Positions 1-6,208 are shown, numbered from the stretch's first letter. The stretch is 6,800 nt of DNA from an uncultured Bacteroidales bacterium (GCA_900554845.1 USIY01000120.1:1-6800), one strand, 5' to 3'. Notes: generated by a model not told the origin, from the letters alone. Made by a program: numbers and translations.

Positions 1-55
1 ATGACCAAAATCTGCGACCCCTGCTTTAGCAAATCTTGTGAGATGGGGTCTTATT
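1..55 (+). repeat. Mobile-element end, direct copy 1
   Basis: These 55 bases are identical to 1696-1750, and their last 38 bases recur inverted at 1142-1179. In the copies at 1142 and 1696 the repeat forms the two ends of a 609-bp element, so this copy is best read as the right end of a second, related element that extends left of the window. The shared part ends GGGGTCTTATT; what follows here (CCGGCTC) differs from what follows at 1751, which fixes the boundary. The repeat may start before base 1. Confidence 0.75.
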
Positions 56-146
56 CCGGCTCAAGCTGAAATCACTGTGCCTCTTTTGCCGCCATGCATC
101 ACTCGCGGCCGAGGATCATGCTGACGCACCCTCGATATCGGATCTA

Positions 147-177
147 TTTGTTGACGCAGTACAGATCTATAAACTTG
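147..177 (+). promoter_or_regulatory. Possible upstream promoter of the lipoprotein gene
   Basis: TTTG (147-150), 19 nt, then TAAACTTG (170-177) matches the Bacteroidota -33/-7 pattern except for one base in the -7 box. It lies 60 bp upstream of a better promoter facing the same gene, so it could be a second start point or chance. Confidence 0.3.
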
Positions 178-205
178 CGAAATTGAATCATCTCTACGCA
201 AAAGT

Positions 206-237
206 TTTGCGCCTTTACGGGATTATTGTTAACTTTG
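206..237 (+). promoter_or_regulatory. Promoter of the broken lipoprotein gene
   Basis: TTTG (206-209), 20 nt, then TAACTTTG (230-237) is a perfect match to the primary sigma consensus of Bacteroidota (TTTG, about 19-20 nt, TAnnTTTG). Transcription should begin near 243-245, giving a 5' leader of 30-40 nt before the ATG at 276 or 285. The site argues against any translation start upstream of it, such as an in-frame ATG at 183. Confidence 0.75.
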
Positions 238-275
238 CAATTCAAAATTCTGGACTTAATTTTTATCTGATCACA

Positions 276-1106
276 ATGACAACAATGAAGAGATTTCTCC
301 TTTTATGTATAAGTATGACGTTGCTGCTCGGGGTGCCGGCATTCTCGTCGTGCGGGTCTGACGAGAGTTTGGAAATCCTGGAGCCTGTGGCCGAACATAT
401 CCTCGGGAAGTGGGAAACCACCGGAGGATATATGCTCATCAACGACAAGTGGGAAAAACACGATGACCCCGACTCGCCCATATCCCGGATTACCTATAAC
501 TTCCTTAAGAATGACTCTATGGTAATCTGTACGACAGGCACAGATGGCTGGACCACATTCTCCATGATCCCATACAAGGTGGAGGGCAGTAAGGTCATAT
601 ACACACCTGATTCTCCGGAATCTACAGTGGAACTTCTCACTGCCGATTCGCTTGAGATGGTATCCTGTTTCCTTCATGACCCCAATACAGGTGATAAGTT
701 GCCGGAGCCAATTCCCTATAAATGGAGTTTCCGACGCCTGCCCGACGGCCAACAGTCCTTGGGAGAGAAACTCATAGGCACATGGAAATTCATTGCCACC
801 CAATAGAACAAGGAGGGCGCATGGAAAAACCATACAGACGCCACCACTCCGTCCGAAGCCACCAATGAATATTCGGCATCAGGTTCACTTATAACAAGAA
901 TAGTACTGAATGGTCAAGACTATCAATTCGAGTACACGTGGAAAATCAATAACTCCAACGGTGCCCTCGAAATATCAATGGGAGAAAACCTCAGCACCGG
1001 CCGTATAGAATTCGAAGGAGCCGACACATTATGGATCCACTACACGCAGGAGGACGCCGACGGCGTCAAGCAGGAACTGCGCGATGAATGGAGCCGTATC
1101 CAATGA
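276..1106 (+). pseudogene. Two-domain lipocalin-like lipoprotein, broken by TAG
   Basis: The product looks like an exported lipoprotein. From the ATG at 285 (MKRF; ATG 276 is the alternative) there is a basic start, a hydrophobic stretch and a Cys followed by GSDE, close to the surface-lipoprotein signal of Bacteroidota; the residues before the Cys (FSSC) are a weak lipobox. Two domains of about 100 residues follow, beginning ILGKW and LIGTW, the usual start of lipocalin-like small beta-barrels, so the protein seems to be a tandem duplication. An in-frame TAG at 804-806 interrupts the second domain after GTWKFIATQ. The same frame then stays open for 99 more codons of sensible protein (GRIEFEGADTLWIHYTQ and so on) to TGA at 1104-1106. 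One nonsense change in an otherwise intact gene of about 273 residues is the simplest reading. The surviving ORF ends at 806 and may still give domain one. Ligand and role are unknown. No clear terminator follows. Confidence 0.72.
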
Positions 1107-1141
1107 CCGACAAAAATACATACACTACATAGCACCTTCAC

Positions 1142-1179
1142 AATAAGACCCCATCTCACAAGATTTGCTAAAGCAGGGG
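1142..1179 (-). repeat. Inverted copy of the repeat; left end of the MITE-like element
   Basis: The reverse complement of these 38 bases equals 18-55 and 1713-1750 exactly. Inward of this point the copies diverge: GGCGTATTTCC here, against the complement of AAAATCTGCGA in the other two. The left and right ends therefore differ beyond the shared 38 bp. Confidence 0.85.
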
Positions 1180-1273
1180 CGGCGTATTTCCGAGGAAATT
1201 TCGCAAGTTGAAGAAGGAGTGATGCGGGCATCACGACTGATGAGACTTGGCGAAATTTACCGGAAAGACGCCG
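1180..1273. repeat. 94-bp imperfect dyad at the element's left end
   Basis: Arms 1180-1207 and 1246-1273 are near-complementary (CGGCGTaTTTCCG and the ATTTCGC/GCGAAAT blocks pair, with small bulges). Nested inside on the same axis (1226.5) is a perfect 7-bp pair, GTGATGC (1219-1225) and GCATCAC (1228-1234), with a 2-nt centre. The shared axis shows this is one structure and not two chance repeats. As single-stranded DNA or RNA it would fold into a long hairpin with one internal loop (1208-1218 against 1235-1245). A role in transposition or transcript protection is inference. Confidence 0.7.
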
Positions 1274-1650
1274 AACTGAGGTAATTTCTCTGCAACCTCA
1301 TAAGTATTCTTCCTATCGGTATATGACGGTCTGGGCCACATCTGTAAGACATGGCGGCACAGTGATCCACTAAGTAGCGGATCAGCAGAAATACCTCAGC
1401 ATGAAGAACACGCAAGCGGCGATGAATATCTGCGCAGCCACCTTGAGCAGTTTCTCACGTACAGAGTCCTGCCACTTCTCTCCTTATAATACTGTTCCAA
1501 TAATCTGTTTTTAACCAGATCCCTTCCAAATTTTATTCCAGAAATTCAAATTCAACCGCTTCTCTTCATGACAGTCGATTCAGGATGTTACCTCATAGAG
1601 CGGGGAAATTACCTTCCCATCGCAGCTTTTGGCCATCTTCGGCCTTTTGT

Positions 1651-1680
1651 CTCAGCCACTTAGCCCGCTAAGCGGCTGAG
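1651..1680. repeat. 14-bp hairpin near the element's right end
   Basis: CTCAGCCACTTAGC (1651-1664) pairs with GCTAAGCGGCTGAG (1667-1680), with one mismatch and a 2-nt spacer. It is preceded by a small GGCC-ATCTTC-GGCC stem with flanking T runs (1631-1648), which is terminator-like. No gene clearly ends here, so I treat both as internal structure of the element. Confidence 0.6.
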
Positions 1681-1695
1681 CCTGCAAGACCAAAT

Positions 1696-1750
1696 ATGAC
1701 CAAAATCTGCGACCCCTGCTTTAGCAAATCTTGTGAGATGGGGTCTTATT
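1696..1750 (+). repeat. Direct copy 2; right end of the MITE-like element
   Basis: Identical over 55 bases to 1-55. The final bases CTTATT also fit the reading frame of the ATPase fragment that follows (Leu-Ile before Ile-Ser-Thr-His), so the exact junction between repeat and host gene is ambiguous by a few bases. Confidence 0.85.
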
Positions 1751-1975
1751 ATATCTACCCATGAGTGCAATCTTCTCAATCTTGACATGATTCGCTCCGA
1801 TGAGGTCTGGTTTGTAGAGAAAGACAAGGACGGAGCATCCCGCCTTGTGTCTCTTGCAGAGTATAAGCCCCGCGAGAATGTGCAGAAAGGATATTTGCAG
1901 GGGAGATACAGTGCAATCCCATTCTTCGCACCGATTGAAACTCTAAATAAGAAATCTGTTGCTCAATCAAAATAA
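1733..1975 (+). pseudogene. C-terminal stub of an AAA15/COG1106-type ATPase
   Basis: About 75 residues match, by my recollection of the family, the C-terminus of AAA15-family (COG1106) ABC-like ATPases. There is a hydrophobic strand leading to STHE, whose His is the switch histidine; then a DEVWFVEKDKDGAS block, a SLAEYKPR block, and the closing KGYLQGRYSAIPF. Complete members run to roughly 400 residues with a Walker A motif near the start; everything upstream of the final strand is missing and is not elsewhere in the window. The frame can open at a GTG at 1733 inside the mobile-element repeat, which would give an 80-aa hybrid, but I see no promoter or ribosome binding site. Relatives are often seen in phage-defence and restriction-associated loci. 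The stub contains the -33 box of the next gene's promoter. Confidence 0.75.
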
Positions 1976-1989
1976 ATCCACTATCTTTG
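1958..1989 (+). promoter_or_regulatory. Promoter of the ATPase-HD operon
   Basis: GTTG (1958-1961), 20 nt, then TATCTTTG (1982-1989) fits the Bacteroidota consensus. The start point would be about 1995-1997, 27-29 nt before the ATG at 2024. That leader holds a loose inverted repeat (CGGTT at 1996-2000 and AACCG at 2009-2013, around GTTACAGTAAC), which could be an operator or a small hairpin. There is no Shine-Dalgarno, which is common in this phylum. Confidence 0.72.
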
Positions 1990-2023
1990 CAACAGCGGTT
2001 ACAGTAACAACCGTTGCTATAAT

Positions 2024-3337
2024 ATGAAATTCTACGACAGAGAGATAGAGACTGAGACATTGAGGCGTATCGAGACGACATCCAAGGAATACGCCCAGAT
2101 GACCGTAATAACCGGACGAAGACGTATCGGTAAGACAACACTTATCAAACATGCTTACGACGGCAAAGAGATGATATATTTCTTTGTGGCTCGGAAGAGT
2201 GAGGCGTTGTTGTGTCAGGAACTTTCCGATACGATGCGTGATGTGCTTGGCGAGGATTTGGGCGACTTTTCGAGTATATCCCGATTGTTCGCGTCTATCA
2301 TGCAGATTGCCAAGCGTCGGCATTTCACATTCGTTTTTGATGAGTTCCAGAATTTCAAATATGTCAACGAGTCATTCTTCAGTGAAATGCAGAATGTGTG
2401 GGACAGCAACAAGAATGAGGCTCGGATAAATCTGGTGATATGTGGCTCATTGTATTCAATGATGACAAAGATATTCGATGATAAAAATGAACCTCTTTAT
2501 GGCAGGGCAACCTCACGCATCCGTCTTCGTGAATTTCCACTTTCTACACTTCGTGAGATAATGCGGGACAATAATCCCGATTACACCCCCGATGACCTGC
2601 TTGCAATGTATATGATTACGGGCGGGGTTGCAAAATATGTGGAACAGCTCCATATTCAGAAGGCATTCACAAAAGAGAAGATAATAGAATCCGTACTGTC
2701 ATTCGGCTCCTACTTCATTGACGAGGGAAAGGAGCTGCTCTCCGATGAGTTCGGCAAAGACTATGGGAATTACTTTTCCATTCTGTCTGCAATCGCCGGA
2801 GGTTTCAATGAACGCGGAGAAATCAAATCCTATACCGGCGTGGAAGCGGGGGGCTATCTCGACAAGCTGGAGAATACATACGATCTTGTGTATCGTTATC
2901 GACCTTACCTCGCAAACGAGAACAGCCGCAATGTAAAATACGGTATCAAGGACAACTTCCTCAATTTCTGGTTCAGATTCATATATAAATACCGAAGTGC
3001 AGTGGAGATTGGAAATCTTGCCTATGTAAAGGAAAAGGTGCTTGCCGACTATTCTACATTCTCAGGATGGATTCTTGAACGCTGGTTCAGACAGATGTAC
3101 CGTGAGACGGGACTCTATAACGTTGTGACAAACTATTGGGAGAAAAACGGCAACAATGAGATTGACCTTATCGCTGTCAACGAGGCTGACCATGAGATTG
3201 TAATCGGTGAAGTCAAGCGTAATCCACGACGTATCGACATGCATGGTCTGGAGCAAAAATCGCAGAATATCGTGTCAAAGCGCAAAGGCTGGCATATCGA
3301 ATATGCCGCTCTGTCTCTTGAAGACATGGGACACTGA
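2024..3337 (+). CDS. AAA ATPase (ATPase_2) with DUF234 nuclease-like C-terminus
   Basis: A 437-residue cytosolic protein of the archaeal-type ATPase family (PF01637) joined to DUF234 (PF03008), full length for this architecture. The start MKFYDREIE is the typical beginning and sits just after a good promoter. Walker A is GRRRIGKT (31-38), Walker B FVFDE (103-107), and LVICGS (137-142) matches the sensor strand; PLYGRATSRI near 160 fits the arginine-rich part usual here. The middle (about 180-330) looks like a winged-helix linker region. The C-terminal domain has GWILERWFRQMY near 345, then EID (379-381) and EVK (396-398), the layout of a PD-(D/E)XK nuclease fold. ATP binding and hydrolysis are well supported; nuclease activity is inferred from the motif only. 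Members are widespread in Bacteroidota and archaea and lack a settled role. The end LSLEDM is normal for the family, so the gene is intact. It is probably co-transcribed with the HD gene 43 nt downstream. Confidence 0.9.
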   Translation: MKFYDREIETETLRRIETTSKEYAQMTVITGRRRIGKTTLIKHAYDGKEMIYFFVARKSEALLCQELSDTMRDVLGEDLGDFSSISRLFASIMQIAKRRHFTFVFDEFQNFKYVNESFFSEMQNVWDSNKNEARINLVICGSLYSMMTKIFDDKNEPLYGRATSRIRLREFPLSTLREIMRDNNPDYTPDDLLAMYMITGGVAKYVEQLHIQKAFTKEKIIESVLSFGSYFIDEGKELLSDEFGKDYGNYFSILSAIAGGFNERGEIKSYTGVEAGGYLDKLENTYDLVYRYRPYLANENSRNVKYGIKDNFLNFWFRFIYKYRSAVEIGNLAYVKEKVLADYSTFSGWILERWFRQMYRETGLYNVVTNYWEKNGNNEIDLIAVNEADHEIVIGEVKRNPRRIDMHGLEQKSQNIVSKRKGWHIEYAALSLEDMGH

Positions 3338-3380
3338 TAGCAGCAGCCATCTAAATCTCAAAGCCGAAACAACAGAGTAC

Positions 3381-4178
3381 ATGGGACATTATTGCTGGAA
3401 ATGCGGTCAGTATCTCGCCAATGAGAAATTTTCGGGCAAAGGTCACGCCCGCCATATATGCAAGAAGTGTATGGCGGAGGAACGCGCCCACCGCCGCCAG
3501 ATATTGAAAGAAAAGCGGGAGCGTGGCGAAATTCCCGAACTGAAATTGAAGCCGGTGTCGCAGGAGGTCATTGACTATGTCGAGAATGAGATTATCCCCC
3601 GCTATGCCACCTTCGACAAGGCGCATCAGGAAAGCCATGTCCGAATTGTCATTGAGCAAAGCATAAAACTCGCCGAACATACACCGGCAATGAATTCCGA
3701 TATGGTCTATATCATAGCGGCGTTTCATGATCTCGGTCTTGTCAACGGCAGAGAAAACCATCACAAGGAATCCCGCACGATACTCGAAGCGGACGAGTTT
3801 GTGAAGTCTCACTTCAACCGTAAGCAGATTGTGACTATGGGTCGCGCCGTTGAAGACCACCGTGCATCCAATCAGAAGAAGCCTCGCAACGGTTACGGAA
3901 TGATTGTAGCGGAGGCCGACCGCTTTATCGAGGCAGATACGATAATCCGAAGAACCATTCAATACGGTCTGGCAAATTATCCCAAACTCGACAAAGCCGG
4001 ACACTATCAACGGACAATCGAGCACCTCAACGAGAAGTACGGTCCGAAGGGTTATCTGAAAATCTGGATACTGTGGAGCGACAACGCCAGGAACCTGAAG
4101 AAACTTCATGTGCTGCTCACCGACAAGAAGAAACTTGAAGAGCTTTTCACCCGCATTTTCGATGAGGAAAACGAGTAA
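3381..4178 (+). CDS. Zinc-ribbon HD-domain phosphohydrolase
   Basis: A 265-residue soluble protein. The N-terminus has two CxxC pairs (Cys5/Cys8 and Cys27/Cys30), a probable zinc ribbon, followed by a basic, charged helix (about 31-50). An HD domain (PF01966 type) follows: His86, the His116-Asp117 pair in AAFHDLGL, His127/His128, His160, and Asp180 in AEAD are all placed as metal ligands of HD phosphohydrolases. Such enzymes hydrolyse phosphoester or nucleotide bonds; the substrate here cannot be told. The rest (190-265) is mostly helical with no motif I know. I chose ATG 3381 because the zinc ribbon begins immediately after it; the frame is open further upstream, to an ATG at 3207, but that lies inside the ATPase gene and gives no sensible protein. 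No Shine-Dalgarno is visible. It follows the ATPase gene by 43 nt without a promoter or terminator between, and ends at an intrinsic terminator. Confidence 0.85.
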   Translation: MGHYCWKCGQYLANEKFSGKGHARHICKKCMAEERAHRRQILKEKRERGEIPELKLKPVSQEVIDYVENEIIPRYATFDKAHQESHVRIVIEQSIKLAEHTPAMNSDMVYIIAAFHDLGLVNGRENHHKESRTILEADEFVKSHFNRKQIVTMGRAVEDHRASNQKKPRNGYGMIVAEADRFIEADTIIRRTIQYGLANYPKLDKAGHYQRTIEHLNEKYGPKGYLKIWILWSDNARNLKKLHVLLTDKKKLEELFTRIFDEENE

Positions 4179-4180
4179 GG

Positions 4181-4205
4181 ACAGACCTCCCCGGAGGTCT
4201 GTTTT
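4181..4205 (+). terminator. Intrinsic terminator of the ATPase-HD operon
   Basis: ACAGACCTCC (4181-4190) and GGAGGTCTGT (4193-4202) form a perfect 10-bp pairing around CC, ending in TTTT (4202-4205). It begins 2 nt after the stop codon of the HD gene. The innermost pairs would open to give a realistic loop. Confidence 0.85.
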
Positions 4206-4206
4206 G

Positions 4207-4536
4207 ATACCCGGTTTCACCATCCAATACACTTGCCTGACCCGGTTGAATCATTCAGTAGCCGACATCCTCAGACGCATCTTCTTCACTTTCCATCGTA
4301 GAAAGTAACAGGCGCACACGGATGATAGCTAAACACCTAATATTCAATGCCATTATTGTAGCTATGGCATTTCGGTCAAGACTTCTGTCAGGCTTACTTT
4401 CGGCGGTACAAATTCGGTGGCTGAAAAATTTACAGTTACTTGAAATTATTTTCTCGTATTTTAACACTCTATGTCGTGGAAAATCATTAACTTTGCACTT
4501 GTGCAAAATGTACGAAAGAGAGGTCTGTTTCCTTAG
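4207..4536. other. Region without a convincing gene, left of the IS
   Basis: Short ORFs exist on both strands: 4322-4552 on plus, and a minus-strand frame from the IS to 4255. Neither has a recognisable domain, a good start context or convincing composition, and the minus-strand frame begins inside the IS. The only supported signals are the promoter and palindrome at 4488-4507 and the first nine codons of an ORF at 4508, both at the right edge. Confidence 0.5.
4488..4507 (+). promoter_or_regulatory. -7 box overlapped by a palindromic operator-like site
   Basis: TAACTTTG (4488-4495) is a perfect Bacteroidota -7 box; no clear TTTG lies 19-20 nt upstream, so an activator may be needed or the match may be weak. 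TTTGCAC (4492-4498) and GTGCAAA (4501-4507) are a perfect 7-bp inverted repeat with a 2-nt spacer that covers the second half of the -7 box and the expected start of transcription. A dimeric regulator bound there would block polymerase. The regulator is unknown. Confidence 0.5.
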
Positions 4537-4552
4537 CCTGAATAATTCATAG
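4508..4552 (+). pseudogene. Possible ORF cut by the IS after nine codons
   Basis: ATG at 4508 immediately follows the palindrome and reads MYEREVCFL before entering the IS at 4537, where it stops at 4550-4552. The position right behind a -7 box makes it a plausible gene start, but nine codons cannot identify anything. No continuation is found after the IS: joining 4536 to 6225 gives a stop within a few codons. It may also be untranslated leader. Confidence 0.25.
4537..4552 (+). repeat. IS1380 left terminal inverted repeat
   Basis: CCTGAATAATTCATAG, matching the right end (6209-6224, read on the minus strand) at 13 of 16 positions, including the outer CCT and the inner ATTCATAG. Confidence 0.75.
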
Positions 4553-4563
4553 ACCCACAAAAA

Positions 4564-4641
4564 AAGAACGCCCCTCTTGCATATGTGCAAGAGAAGCATT
4601 AACTTTAAGGTGCTGAAAATAAACTTAATACCGGCGTTCTT
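4564..4641 (+). promoter_or_regulatory. Leader inverted repeat that could hide the transposase start
   Basis: AAGAACGCC (4564-4572) and GGCGTTCTT (4633-4641) are perfect 9-bp complements, and the right arm directly abuts the ATG at 4642. Between them lies an 8-bp hairpin, CTCTTGCA-TATG-TGCAAGAG (4574-4593). The element's own promoter would start near 4613, after the left arm, so native mRNA cannot form the long stem, while mRNA entering from outside can. This is the arrangement known from IS10 and IS50, where it limits transposase made from read-through transcription; its action here is inferred. Confidence 0.6.
4577..4607 (+). promoter_or_regulatory. Internal promoter of the IS1380 transposase
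   Basis: TTG (4577-4579), 20 nt, then TAACTTTA (4600-4607), one base from the TAnnTTTG consensus. Expected start about 4613, 28-30 nt before the transposase ATG. The -33 box lies within the inner hairpin. The weaker -7 box suits the low expression usual for transposases. Confidence 0.55.
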
Positions 4642-5989
4642 ATGTGCAAAGATACAACAAATTCAGAGACCAGTCAAGAAAAAACACTTTTTTCTTTCGA
4701 GGATGTGCTTCCTAACAGGAAAATCAGGGTGGATTTCAACGCCCCTGACATATCTTCCAATGGAGGTCTGATCCTCGCAGGATTTGAAAAGGGAAATATA
4801 GCCCGTAAAATCGCGCGTCTGATTCCGGATTACAGAAATCAGTTGCTGGTGGTACATTCCTATGAAGATATGGTATGTCAGCGCGTGGGTCAGATAATGT
4901 GCGGCTACGAGGATGCCAACGACTGCGACCGTCTGCGGCACGACAGCGCATTGAAGATGAGTGTCGGGCGGAAGCCCTCGGATATGGACCTGTGTTCCCA
5001 GCCGACAATGACCCGGCTTGAAAACCATGTGGACAAGAAAACGCCGATCGAGATCGGGAAGATGTTCGTCAAGGAGTATGTCGCCTCGTTTTCCAAACCG
5101 CCCAAAAGGGTTATTCTTGACGTGGATGACACCAACGCCGACACCTACGGGGCGCAGCAGCTTTCGTTGTTCAATGACTATTACGATGAGTACTGCTATA
5201 TGCCGCTGGTAATCTTCGACGGGATGAACGGCAAGCTCATCCTTCCTCTGCTTCGACCGGGAAGACGCAATAAATCGTTGAACATCTTCGGCATACTGCG
5301 CAGGGTTGTGGAGTATCTGCATGAGGCATGGCCGCATACGATAATCGAACTTCGCGGCGACAGCCACTTCTGCAGCCACGAGTTCATGGACTGGGCCAGG
5401 ACGCATCCATACGTGCGCTTCACCACCGGACTTTCCGGCAATCCGGCCCTTATGAAAAAGATCGACAGGCCGTTGCGACGCGCCAAAGGAGACCATGGAC
5501 GGCACGGCGAGGACATCCGCAGATATTACAGCTTCGACTACAAGGCCAAATCCTGGAAATACCGCCAGCGTGTCATCGCCAAGATTGAAGTCACTTCCAA
5601 GGACGTAAATGTCCGCTTCATTGTCACGAGCAACCGCAACAACAAGCCAGAGACCGTATATCGGCGATATTGCCGCAGAGGAACGATGGAACTTTTGGAT
5701 AAAGGATCTGAAATACTTCCGCGCCGACAGAATGTCCTGCAATTCATTCAGGGCCAATACCTTCAGGCTGTTTCTGTGTGCCGCGGCCTATGTCATGGCA
5801 CATCGGATCAAGACCACGGCATTTGCCGGGACCGAAGTCGAAGACTTCACAATGGACAGCTTCATGAAACGGATAATGCTGAGCGCGGTGTTCATTGTCG
5901 GGAAGAAGACATTTATCCGCTTCAGCTTCTCGCCGAATCACAGACACAAGGAGGCCATGACGCTCGCGTTGGAGAGACTTTCGGCATAA
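4642..5989 (+). pseudogene. IS1380-family DDE transposase, frameshifted
   Basis: The enzyme would cut and join the IS ends. Family features in order: the N-terminal DFNAPDISSNGG block, the DNA-binding region with SQPTMTRLEN, the first acidic cluster LDVDDTN (Asp160-Asp163), the RGDSHF motif with Asp240, and RGTMEL with the presumed catalytic Glu350. Immediately after Leu351 the frame is wrong: the first frame continues as non-homologous sequence to 6138, while the expected continuation (WIKDLKYFRADRMSCNSFRANTFRLF and onward) is in the +1 frame and ends at 5989. Removing one T from the run at 5693-5696 restores a 448-residue transposase, the normal size. The DDE residues therefore survive but about 97 C-terminal residues are replaced. 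A base-calling error in the T run is possible; programmed frameshifting is not usual in IS1380. Expected to be inactive as written, yet possibly mobilised by an intact copy elsewhere. Confidence 0.85.
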
Positions 5990-6208
5990 TCGTCACCTCG
6001 ATCATAAAATCACGAAGTCCGGTTTGCAATCGGACAGCCTTTCTGTGTGCCGGAAGAGGAATTTTCATCTTTTCGATGGAAAAAAGGATGCGATCCAGTC
6101 CATGTCAGCCACGCGGAAACTCAAAAATCTCACATTGATATCATGCCCGATTGAAACTACGCCGCATAGCCTCGGTATCCAGCCATAGCCATGCTCATCG
6201 AGACACCC

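Larger units (their letters stand above)
1142..1750. mobile_element. 609-bp MITE-like element with 38-bp inverted ends
   Basis: The ends 1142-1179 and 1713-1750 are perfect 38-bp inverted repeats, running inward from AATAAGACCCC. The interior holds no ORF of useful length on either strand, so this is a non-autonomous element or an internally deleted insertion sequence; I cannot name its family. If the true ends are AGACCCC and GGGGTCT, each is flanked by TA, as in TA-targeting elements, but TATT is shared by all copies, so TA could be part of the repeat. Subterminal structure is strong: a 94-bp dyad at 1180-1273 and a 30-nt hairpin at 1651-1680. A 10-bp internal inverted repeat (AGGTAATTTC, 1279-1288 and 1605-1614) is also present. 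The left flank is the end of the lipoprotein pseudogene and the right flank is an ATPase fragment, so the two flanks do not rejoin as one gene. Confidence 0.6.

Noticed and set aside
183..275. Longer N-terminus of the lipoprotein from an ATG at 183
   Set aside because: The promoter (206-237) lies inside it, and the signal peptide begins at 276/285.
804..806. TAG recoded as glutamine (as in some crAss-like phages)
   Set aside because: Only one gene shows it, nothing else here is phage-like, and a plain nonsense change explains it.
1040..1234. 64-aa minus-strand ORF across the repeat
   Set aside because: It joins the antisense of the lipoprotein end to the element end; it is a by-product of the repeat.
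1180..1273. Integron attC site
   Set aside because: The dyad lacks the GTTRRRY and RYYYAAC core sites, and there is no integrase or cassette array.
1222..1284. 20-codon ORF (MRASRLMRLG...) behind an AAGGAG
   Set aside because: It lies across the dyad, its ribbon of purines is only 2 nt from the ATG, and no family is recognisable.
3207..3380. Upstream extension of the HD protein
   Set aside because: It overlaps the ATPase coding end in another frame and encodes nothing sensible before the zinc ribbon.
3324..3388. 10-bp direct repeat ACATGGGACA at the ATPase end (3324-3333) and the HD start (3379-3388)
   Set aside because: Both genes have their normal family ends, so a functional or scar meaning is not needed; probably coincidence.
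3351..4232. 293-aa minus-strand ORF
   Set aside because: Antisense shadow of the HD gene, with no domain and no promoter.
4255..4599. 114-aa minus-strand ORF left of the IS
   Set aside because: Its start lies inside the IS and it does not continue the gene truncated at 6225; no motif seen.
5693..5696. Programmed +1 frameshifting in the transposase
   Set aside because: IS1380 transposases are normally one ORF, there is no stop codon or known stimulatory element at the site, and a one-T insertion is simpler.
4663..5757. 364-aa minus-strand ORF
   Set aside because: Antisense shadow of the IS1380 transposase.
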